NCBI GenBank assembly: GCA_046349975.1
Contig: JAXMBH010000027.1
Span: 1-64,000 of the forward strand
DNA from: JABDGM01 sp046349975
GTDB lineage: Bacteria > Planctomycetota > Planctomycetia > Pirellulales > Lacipirellulaceae
DNA length: 64,000 nucleotides
Direction: 5' to 3'
Below the pieces are notes generated by a model. The model worked only from the letters and a program-made list of their open reading frames with translations, was not told the DNA's origin and ran no database searches. Both the position numbers and the translations under genes were made by a program. Position 1 is the first letter of the stretch. Every line of letters starts with the position of its first letter. This document shows, piece by piece, positions 57,811-64,000 of the stretch.

Positions 57811-57869
57811 TTTCTTCTCTTTGAACGCGGCTACTCTGTGGCCAGCGTAGAACCTAAACCAGACGATTC

Positions 57870-59282
57870 ATGGCCCAAATCAAGCTTCCCAATCTCGGCG
57901 AAAACATCGACTCCGGCGACGTGCTCTCGATCTTCGTGAGCGAAGGCGACACCGTGAAGGCCAACCAGGACCTCATGGAAGTCGAAACCGATAAGGCCAC
58001 GATGCCGATCCCCGCGCCCCAAGCGGGCAAGATCGTGAAGATCCTCGTAGGCGAAGGCGATACCGTAAACGTCGGCGCCGCCATCTTCGAATTCGAACCC
58101 GCCGGCGAGGTCGCCGCGGCGACCGGGCCCTCCGCGTCGCCAAAACCCGCTGAACCCTCGGCCAAACAAACCACCGCTCGCGCCAAAGAAGTCGACGTAG
58201 TCTCCGGCGACGAAGACGACACCGTCGCCCCCCCGCGCAAACCCCAACTCAAAAAGCACGAACCCGCGCCCGATGAAGAGGAAGAAGCAGCACCCGTCGC
58301 CGTTGCCACGAAAGCGGCTTCGAAAAAACCTGCCCCTCAGCCCACAACCGACGATGACGACGTTCCCGGCGACGGTCGCGCCTCTTCCGCCGCCAGCCCC
58401 GCCGTTCGCCGCTTGGCGCGCCAGCTCGGCGTCGACCTCCGCCGCGTGCGCCCCACCGGCGAAGGTGGCCGCGTCACTGCCGATGACGTTCGCGCCCACG
58501 TCCGTGAAACCAACGAACAAGTCGCCGCCGCCGCCCCCCGCGGCGTCACGCCCCCAGGCTCACCGAACACCGATGACTTCGGCGCCGTGCGGCTCGAAAA
58601 AATGTCGCGCATGCGGCAAACCATCGCTCGCAACATGGTCGAATCGTACACCACGATTCCCCAACTCACGAACTTCGACGATGCCGACGTCACCGAGCTC
58701 GAAGACCTCCGCGAGCAGAGCAAAGCCGACTACGCCGAGCGCGGCATCAAGCTCACCGGCATGTCGTTCGTCATCAAGGCGATCGCCTCGTCGCTCAAGC
58801 GCCACCCGACGCTCAACGCCTCCGTCGACATGGAAACGAACACGATCATCTACAAGGAGTACGTGAACATCGGCATCGCCGTCGATACGCCGCGAGGCCT
58901 CATCGTGCCCGTCCTCCGCGACGCCGATCGCAAGAGCATCTCGCAAATTGCCTCGGAGCTAGATGAGCTCGCCGCCACGGTGCGCGAAGGAAAATTCGAC
59001 CTCGATCTCCTCCGCGGTGGCACCTTCACCGTGAGCAATCTCGGCGCGGTCGGCGGCACTTACTCGACGCCGATCATCAACCCGCCCGAGGTGGCGATCC
59101 TGCTCGTCGGCCGCTCACGCATCGTGCCGCAGTTCGTCAACGACGAACTCGCCCCGCGGCTCATGATGCCGCTCTCCATCACCTATGATCACCGCTTGGT
59201 CGACGGCGCCGCCGCGGCCCGCTTCACCAACGAAGTAAAAAGCTACCTCGCCGCCCCAGGCCGCCTGCTCCTCGCCCCCTAA
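57870..59282 (+). CDS. Dihydrolipoyllysine-residue acetyltransferase (E2 of pyruvate dehydrogenase)
   Basis: Core of the complex that passes acetyl to CoA. The 470 residues have one lipoyl domain (K42 in VETDKATMPIPAPQAGKIVK) and a long acidic-Ala/Pro linker. A peripheral subunit-binding domain (ASPAVRRLARQLGVDLRRVR then PTGEGGRVTADDVRAH, about 174-210) follows. The catalytic domain has RQTIARNMVESYTTIPQLTN and the active-site His441 in YDHRLVDGAAAARF. Proteobacterial AceF often has two or three lipoyl domains. Start at ATG 57870, 195 bases after aceE. Confidence 0.95.
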   Translation: MAQIKLPNLGENIDSGDVLSIFVSEGDTVKANQDLMEVETDKATMPIPAPQAGKIVKILVGEGDTVNVGAAIFEFEPAGEVAAATGPSASPKPAEPSAKQTTARAKEVDVVSGDEDDTVAPPRKPQLKKHEPAPDEEEEAAPVAVATKAASKKPAPQPTTDDDDVPGDGRASSAASPAVRRLARQLGVDLRRVRPTGEGGRVTADDVRAHVRETNEQVAAAAPRGVTPPGSPNTDDFGAVRLEKMSRMRQTIARNMVESYTTIPQLTNFDDADVTELEDLREQSKADYAERGIKLTGMSFVIKAIASSLKRHPTLNASVDMETNTIIYKEYVNIGIAVDTPRGLIVPVLRDADRKSISQIASELDELAATVREGKFDLDLLRGGTFTVSNLGAVGGTYSTPIINPPEVAILLVGRSRIVPQFVNDELAPRLMMPLSITYDHRLVDGAAAARFTNEVKSYLAAPGRLLLAP

Positions 59283-59299
59283 AGCTTACACGGCCCACG

Positions 59300-59324
59300 T
59301 GGCGAGCCCGCTTCAGCGGGCGGG
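59300..59324. repeat. REP-like palindrome upstream of the transposase gene (family E)
   Basis: TGGCGAGCCCGCTTCAGCGG then GCGGG: a CCCGCT-TC-AGCGGG hairpin preceded by GGCGAG. The copy at 60005-60030 differs by one inserted C. Confidence 0.85.
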
Positions 59325-59364
59325 AATTTGCAACGCGCCCATCCCGCCCCTAAAATCCCCGGGT

Positions 59365-59964
59365 ATGGAAAAGCGCATCACCCACGTAACGCGCAGCACC
59401 AACTCCCAATACCGCACACGCCAGCGCTACGAACACTGGCTCATCGACAACCAAGTCTACTTCCTCACCGCCCGCTGCCGCGCTCACTTCCCAGCCTTCG
59501 CCAGCGAAGCCGCCAAAGCCGTCTTCTGGAATCGTTTCGACCACTACACGAACGAATTCGGCTTCGTCCCCTGGGTCACCTCGCTCCTCGATAATCACTA
59601 TCACACGATCGGGTACCTGAGCATCGGCAAGAATCTTCCACCGATGATGCAGCGCCTCCACGGCTCCGTCGCCAAGCTGGTGAACGACCTGCTACCGCAG
59701 CGCATTCCGAAGTTCTGGCGTGATGCCAAAGGCAAAGAATACTTCGACGGCTGCATCCGCGACGAACGGCAAGCACGGCTTGCCTATCGCTACACGCTAC
59801 GGCAATCCGTTCGCCACCGCATCACGACCGACCATCGCACGTACGCGCACACTCGCATCAACGTGGAACTTGAGCCCGCGATTCGCCGCGCCCACGAGCT
59901 TTACGGGTTCCTCGAAGGCGTCCCGTACAAACGCTACCTCGAATGCCCACGCCCCAGCCGCTAA
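59365..59964 (+). CDS. REP-associated (RAYT/Y1, IS200-like) HUH transposase
   Basis: Single-stranded-DNA transposase of the Y1 family. The 199 residues hold the HUH motif H78-Y79-H80 in SLLDNHYHTIGYLSIGKNLP. IPKFWRDAKGKEYFDGCIRD and the candidate catalytic tyrosine in ERQARLAYRYTLRQSVRHRI (Tyr143, possibly Tyr141) follow. The downstream IS200 partner tnpB is absent. GTG 59299 upstream falls in the REP palindrome and would give a spurious extension. Family E palindromes lie before, at and after the gene, the arrangement known for RAYTs that mobilise REP sequences. Confidence 0.88.
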   Translation: MEKRITHVTRSTNSQYRTRQRYEHWLIDNQVYFLTARCRAHFPAFASEAAKAVFWNRFDHYTNEFGFVPWVTSLLDNHYHTIGYLSIGKNLPPMMQRLHGSVAKLVNDLLPQRIPKFWRDAKGKEYFDGCIRDERQARLAYRYTLRQSVRHRITTDHRTYAHTRINVELEPAIRRAHELYGFLEGVPYKRYLECPRPSR

Positions 59965-59975
59965 AGCGGCCTCGC
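59952..59975. repeat. Inverted REP-like palindrome carrying the transposase stop codon (family E)
   Basis: AGCCGCTAAAGCGGCCTCGC then CCCC. In reverse complement it reads GGCGAGGCCGCTTTAGCGGC then TGGG, matching GGCGAG-CCCGCTTCAGCGGG-CGGG with compensating changes. The TAA stop of the transposase gene lies at the hairpin tip. Confidence 0.8.
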
Positions 59976-60004
59976 CCCCTCCGCCCAATCCCCGCTCCGC
60001 ACCT

Positions 60005-60030
60005 TGGCGAGCCCCGCTTCAGCGGGCGGG
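60005..60030. repeat. REP-like palindrome downstream of the transposase gene (family E)
   Basis: TGGCGAGCCCCGCTTCAGCG then GGCGGG, same orientation as the copy at 59300-59324 and near-identical to it. Confidence 0.85.
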
Positions 60031-60068
60031 TCTTCGCCCGAACGCAAAACTAACTCGCAACGATCACA

Positions 60069-61178
60069 CTACTGCTTAATCGCCTGCAGCGGAAAACACA
60101 GCACCGGAATCGACATCGACGCCACGCCCAGCAGCCAGCGAAAATCGTCCAGCTCCACGCTGTCGTCGGCCGTCGGCGGGTGGTGAATGCCCAGCACAAT
60201 CACCAGAATGAGCATCAGCGTCCAATTCGCCGCCTGCTCCAGGTTCAACACGACATACACAATGGCCACGATCGTAAACGCCCGGGCAATCTTGTAAGCG
60301 TCACGGCCGAACAGCGCGTAAATCGTATGCCCGCCGTCGAGTTGGCTCACCGGCATCATATTGAGCCCCGTGATCAGCATCCCGACCCAGCCCGCCATGA
60401 AGTACGGATTCAGCTGCGAGAGCGACACCCAGCTCGCCTTGCCGACCCATTCCGGGTGCATCCACTCGATCATCCACCGCACAATCACCGGGTTATAAAG
60501 CTGAATCTCATGCGGCGCCGCCGGCGTATTGAGGTCGAGCAGCCGCACACCCGTGTACAAAATCGGCGCCGCCACCACGAGCCCCGCCAGCGGTCCCGCG
60601 ATGCCGATGTCGAAAATCTGCTTCCGGTTCGCCCGCATCCCGTCCATGCTAATCACCGCGCCCATCGTCCCGATCGGGCTGAACGGCACCGGAATGCACA
60701 ACGGGTAACTCGCCGGAATGCGATACCGCACTGTCTGCAGAAAATGACCCATCTCGTGCGTCAGCAGAATCGCGAGCACCGCTCCCATGTACGTGAGGCC
60801 TTGCCTCCAATTCGCGGCCGTCACGGCCCGAATGCCTTCGAGCGTGTCGGCCGTCTGCGGCCGCCAGTTCGCTGCTCCCACCCAGAACGTCGACAAACAC
60901 GTCGCCACGAACAGCACGATCGGCAACAATCGTCGCCGCGGCCGCGTCCCCAAATCCGATTCGTCGAGCTCGCGCCCGGGTCTATACGATGGCGGAGTGC
61001 GCGTCGCCTCGACCGTAGCCACGAACTGCGTGCCCAATAGTTCCTTCGTCACGCCGCTCGCGGGCGGAGCAACTTCCGCCGCACGTTGAGAATCGGATAA
61101 AGCATTCGGCGGCGTTCCCACGGTGGGCGCGGGCGACTGCGATTCAGGCTGAACTTCCGACGGTCCGGGTGTACTCAT
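60069..61178 (-). CDS. M50-family (site-2-type) membrane metalloprotease
   Basis: Zinc protease acting within the membrane. The 369 residues begin with about 80 low-complexity cytoplasmic residues. Hydrophobic segments follow, with the zinc motif HEMGH (141-145, in LLTHEMGHFLQTVRYRIPAS) and the third ligand in GLNMMPVSQLDGGHTIYALF (Asp281). IPVPFSPIGTMGAVISMDGM then RANRKQIFDIGIAGPLAGLV is the conserved middle. It resembles the plant EGY and cyanobacterial S2P layout, without a PDZ domain. No anti-sigma substrate is adjacent; the ECF pair at 31-34 kb is a speculative client. Confidence 0.92.
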   Translation of the reverse strand: MSTPGPSEVQPESQSPAPTVGTPPNALSDSQRAAEVAPPASGVTKELLGTQFVATVEATRTPPSYRPGRELDESDLGTRPRRRLLPIVLFVATCLSTFWVGAANWRPQTADTLEGIRAVTAANWRQGLTYMGAVLAILLTHEMGHFLQTVRYRIPASYPLCIPVPFSPIGTMGAVISMDGMRANRKQIFDIGIAGPLAGLVVAAPILYTGVRLLDLNTPAAPHEIQLYNPVIVRWMIEWMHPEWVGKASWVSLSQLNPYFMAGWVGMLITGLNMMPVSQLDGGHTIYALFGRDAYKIARAFTIVAIVYVVLNLEQAANWTLMLILVIVLGIHHPPTADDSVELDDFRWLLGVASMSIPVLCFPLQAIKQ

Positions 61179-61233
61179 GGAAGAATAATATCACCCCTCG
61201 CACACCGAGCGTAGTGGCCACTTTTATGGGCTA

Positions 61234-61282
61234 CTCGCTCCTCGCAACTCGTTCCTCACAACTCGGTCCTCGCGCCTCGCTC
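61234..61282. repeat. Single-armed heptamer tract, seven units
   Basis: Exactly 49 bases: CTCGCTC, CTCGCAA, CTCGTTC, CTCACAA, CTCGGTC, CTCGCGC, CTCGCTC. No inverted partner nearby. It overlaps the stop codon of the HDOD gene by 2 bases. Confidence 0.88.
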
Positions 61283-62885
61283 ACACCTCAATGCTCTTCA
61301 CCGCGCTAATCCCACCCGCGCGAGCCGCCGTTAAACACCGCACGGCACTTTCTACGAGTTGCCCCGCATCAAAGTTCTTGGGCACCGCGCCCACGGTCGC
61401 CACGCCGATGCTGATCACCCGGGCCAGGTTCGATTCATCCGCCGCCGAATGCTCGCCGAACTCGCGAATGGCCTCGTGAGAAATGGCGAGCGCCGTCCGC
61501 CGTTCGCAATCCATCAGCACCACGGCTACGCGTCCATCGGCCAGTGGCACGATCTTCGGACGCTCCTGATTCGCCGCTTCGCAAGCGGCCACCAGCGCGC
61601 AAATCGCGCCATCATGCGCGGCTTGCATCCCGAGCGGCAATTCAGCTTCCCCGCTGCCGCACTCGACAACCAACAGACTCAGCTCCTGCCGCCGCTCTCG
61701 ACAACGCGTCGCCGCGGAGGTCAAACTCTGTACTAGGTTCCCGCGCTCATTCGAACCTTCCGCCGCCCGGCCCACGAACCCGCGGGCCCGGTGCTGCCCA
61801 TAGTGGGCCGCGTGCTTCTGCGCGCTCCCCTCCGCCGCGTTCGGCTTGCGTTTGCGCCCCAGGAACGACTGCATTGCATCGGTGAGCTCGCCCGTGTGCG
61901 CGAGCAATTGTCCGTAAATCTCATCGTCGTCGCCCGCTGCCGCGTCGGCGGCAATCTGCTCGCCGAGCACGCCCATCTGCTTCTGCGCTTTCACGAGCAC
62001 GCCCACATAGTCGCGATCCGCCGCGAGCTCCACCGCCAGCACCTCGGCCAACTGATCGACCTGCGGCTGCAAGCCTTCCACAAGCGACACAAGCTTCGAC
62101 CTCGTCAAGCCGCGATACAATCTGCCCGCCTCCAGCAACTCGCCGAGCACGCCGAGACGATGCTGCCCCACGAGCTGCATCAGCAGTTCTGCCAAGTGCA
62201 AAATCTGCGGCAAGTCGGCTTCCGGTGAACTCATCCGCGCGAGCCGCGCCGTGCGCTGCGGCACTTCAATCGCGCTGACCAACCGCTGCGGCAACTGCCA
62301 GCGAGCGAGCAGGGCGGCACTGAGCTGCACATGATCAAACCCCAGCGTGTCTTGCTCCAGTGTTGCCAGATTGCACTTCTCATGAATGACGCCCGTCAAG
62401 AACCTCGCATACGGCTCGCCAAGCTCACGCAGCAACACGAGAATTCCAATGTCCTGCAGCAGCCCTGCGATAAACGCCTCGTCGCCCGGTAAGCGCCATA
62501 GTTGCTCGCTCAGCATTCGCGCCGCCACGGCCCGCGTGAGCGTGTTCGTCCAATACCATTCGAGCTCGCGCGCCGCGACTTCCGCAAACAGCGTATCAGG
62601 CAAATTGAAGCCGAGCACCAGCAACTTGAGCGGCTTAATGCCCAACAGCCCAATCGCCTGATTGAGATCCGCCACCGGCCGATGCAACCCATACAGCGAG
62701 CTGTTCACCACCCGCAACAACTTGCACGCCAGCGCCGGGTCCTGCGACACGCATTCCTTGAGCGCCTTCGCATCGGCCGCCGGATCTTCGGCCAATTCCA
62801 CCAGCTGGAGCGCCACCGTCGGCCGTGTGTAAAGTGTGACCGCTCGCGACGCGAGTTGCTCCAATTGGGTCGCGGTTTCGTTCAT
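61281..62885 (-). CDS. HDOD domain protein with degenerate GGDEF-like C-terminus
   Basis: Signalling protein of 534 residues (ATG 62885). The HDOD domain runs from RPTVALQLVELAEDPAADAK through VSQDPALACKLLRVVNSSLY, then GLHRPVADLNQAIGLLGIKP and EAFIAGLLQDIGILVLLREL. The middle has helical segments around VKAQKQMGVLGEQIAADAAA. The C-terminal about 120 residues, SLLVVECGSG then RVAVVLMDCERRTALAISHE and ISIGVATVGAVPKNFDAGQL with LTAARAGGISAVKSI, follow a GGDEF fold but lack GGDEF itself. A longer frame to 63080 is not needed. Confidence 0.82.
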   Translation of the reverse strand: MNETATQLEQLASRAVTLYTRPTVALQLVELAEDPAADAKALKECVSQDPALACKLLRVVNSSLYGLHRPVADLNQAIGLLGIKPLKLLVLGFNLPDTLFAEVAARELEWYWTNTLTRAVAARMLSEQLWRLPGDEAFIAGLLQDIGILVLLRELGEPYARFLTGVIHEKCNLATLEQDTLGFDHVQLSAALLARWQLPQRLVSAIEVPQRTARLARMSSPEADLPQILHLAELLMQLVGQHRLGVLGELLEAGRLYRGLTRSKLVSLVEGLQPQVDQLAEVLAVELAADRDYVGVLVKAQKQMGVLGEQIAADAAAGDDDEIYGQLLAHTGELTDAMQSFLGRKRKPNAAEGSAQKHAAHYGQHRARGFVGRAAEGSNERGNLVQSLTSAATRCRERRQELSLLVVECGSGEAELPLGMQAAHDGAICALVAACEAANQERPKIVPLADGRVAVVLMDCERRTALAISHEAIREFGEHSAADESNLARVISIGVATVGAVPKNFDAGQLVESAVRCLTAARAGGISAVKSIEV

Positions 62886-63137
62886 CGTCCAGAGTCCATT
62901 CGCCGTGCGAAAACAGGGGTGAGCGGGGGGCGTTGCTGGATGCAGAAACTTCGGCGCCAGCCACACTGGGCAGCGGGTATGCAAGTCTAGCTCACGCCAC
63001 GCGCCACGCTCATTGCTAGCACATTCCGCAGACCCGCCAAAACCGTACCCTTGCGGCAGTTTCGCCGCCCACACTTCCATAGGTGCTATCGCTCCACGCC
63101 GCTAGAATACCGACCGCGGCGCGCAGGCTCCCGGCGA

Positions 63138-63238
63138 CGTAGGACGGGCAATTCGGCCCGTCCACCCAACACCCCACGTAGGACGGACATATCTGTCCGT
63201 CCTTCAAACTACGGACGGACAGAATTCTCCGTCCTACC
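63138..63238. repeat. Compound GTAGGACGG repeat (family C), three units
   Basis: Units: GTAGGACGGGCAATTCGGCC then CGTCC; GTAGGACGGACATATCTGTC then CGTCC; and the inverted GGACGGACAGAATTCTCCGT then CCTAC. It is the richest copy in the window, lying upstream of the Ycf48-like gene. A family H site (63244-63267) follows it. Confidence 0.8.
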
Positions 63239-63298
63239 GACTCGTAGCTGAATTCGCCAAAATTCAGTCGCGCCGCCGACCATCTAGGAACACAGACA

Positions 63299-64000
63299 AT
63301 GGATTGTCATTCGACTCAGTCCACCGAGCGCCCACTCTCCATCGCATCGCTCGCACTCCTCATCGCGGCACTCCAACTCCTCCCAGCGCCCGCCGCCGAG
63401 ACGAAAACATCACAAGCAACGCCGGCGCCGACAACGACGCAGTCGCCAATCACCGCGAACTCCACCGACCCAGCCCTCGCCGTCATCCGCGCGATGCGCC
63501 ACGACGCCGCCCTCGCCGACATCTGCTTCATCGATGCCAACAATGGTTGGGCTGTCGGCGACCGCGGCGTCATCTGCCACACCGCCGATGCCGGCGCCAC
63601 CTGGCACGAACAACAATCGGGTGCCACGACGAACTTAAGCGCCGTCTCCTTCGTCGATGCCCAACGCGGCTGGGCAGTCGGCGGCGCGAGCCGTCCAAAA
63701 CTGCAAGCCGCCACCCGCGGCATCGTCCTCCGCACCGAAGACGGCGGCCAAACCTGGACCGAACTCCCACGTCTCAACCTCCCGCGCCTAACCGGCGTGA
63801 AGTTCTTCGACCCCACCAACGGCATCGCCTTCGGCGAATGCGCACCACTCGCGCCGGCCGGCGTTTTCACCACCCGCGATGGCGGCAACACCTGGCTGCC
63901 CGCCGCGACCGATTACTCCGCCGCTTGGCTCGCCGGCGATTTCCTCGCCGCCGACTTCGGCGCTCTCGCCGGCCCCGCCGGCCAGCTCGCCACCTTTACC
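63299..64000 (+). CDS. Ycf48-like (photosystem II stability factor-type) secreted protein, 3' end cut off
   Basis: Open to the window edge without a stop, 234 codons visible. A hydrophobic signal (SIASLALLIAALQLLPAPAA) follows 12 hydrophilic residues. Then come repeating BNR/Ycf48 blades: ICFIDANNGWAVGDRGVICH then TADAGATWHEQQSG; VSFVDAQRGWAVGG then IVLRTEDGGQTWTELP; and VKFFDPTNGIAFGE then VFTTRDGGNTWLPA. This GWAVG..G.I..T.DGG.TW pattern is the Ycf48 seven-bladed propeller. In a non-photosynthetic host the role is unknown. Start ATG 63299; the signal and blades make coding certain. Confidence 0.88.
   Translation, partial: MDCHSTQSTERPLSIASLALLIAALQLLPAPAAETKTSQATPAPTTTQSPITANSTDPALAVIRAMRHDAALADICFIDANNGWAVGDRGVICHTADAGATWHEQQSGATTNLSAVSFVDAQRGWAVGGASRPKLQAATRGIVLRTEDGGQTWTELPRLNLPRLTGVKFFDPTNGIAFGECAPLAPAGVFTTRDGGNTWLPAATDYSAAWLAGDFLAADFGALAGPAGQLATFT

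Noticed and set aside
59299..59364. GTG-initiated extension of the transposase gene
   Set aside because: It translates the REP palindrome and has no resemblance to transposase N-termini.

Overview
The window is a chromosomal segment of a GC-rich planctomycete, most likely of the Pirellulales type (inference). The supporting signs are a DUF1559 pseudopilin-like protein, PEP-CTERM surface proteins, a DUF1080 protein, a PQQ-type beta-propeller carrying EF-hands, an ECF sigma factor with a very large membrane anti-sigma factor, and a rhomboid protease with a long C-terminal tail. No tRNA, rRNA, CRISPR array or intact IS element was seen.

Layout. Bases 1-282 hold a truncated leftward GntR repressor with its own operator-promoter. 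Bases 693-18574 hold one long rightward S10-spc-alpha ribosomal cluster: rpsJ, rplC, rplD, rplW, rplB, rpsS, rplV, rpsC, rplP, rpmC, rpsQ, rplN, rplX, rplE, rpsN, rpsH, rplF, rplR, rpsE, rplO, secY, adk, map, rpmJ, rpsM, rpsK, rpsD, rpoA, rplQ. It begins at a sigma70-like promoter and ends at an intrinsic terminator; rpmD (L30) and infA are not at their usual places. From 18.8 to 30.1 kb come a lipoprotein, class II aldolase, a Uma2 nuclease, an EF-hand protein, a secreted protein, rpmA-obg, a degenerate SpoIIE-like phosphatase, a PIN toxin-antitoxin pair and the acetolactate synthase large subunit. From 30.7 to 41.0 kb come a CDGSH protein, the ECF sigma/anti-sigma pair, a BioF-like PLP enzyme, the PQQ/EF-hand propeller, DUF1080, hemolysin III, a CopZ-domain protein and a class IV aminotransferase. 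From 41.3 to 49.3 kb there is a sigma54 activator, a receiver-like protein, a small basic protein, four successive PEP-CTERM proteins, a His-rich secreted protein and a DUF1559 protein. From 49.7 to 64 kb come a coiled-coil membrane protein, rhomboid, an epimerase, the pyruvate dehydrogenase genes (E3, E1, E2), a REP-associated transposase with its palindromes, an M50 protease, an HDOD protein and a truncated Ycf48-like protein.

The most striking feature is not a gene. Most ribosomal intergenic spacers, and others including the two PDH spacers, hold a 65-115 bp hairpin whose two arms are each built of 3-5 degenerate tandem units of about 7 bases. The unit differs from spacer to spacer, yet the two arms of one spacer nearly always share it. 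At least five other dispersed palindromic families are present. One is a 91 bp nested hairpin. Another lies in frame inside the BioF-like gene. A third, REP-like, surrounds a HUH transposase and includes its stop codon.

All calls rest on reading the sequence and remembered family motifs; no database search was run.
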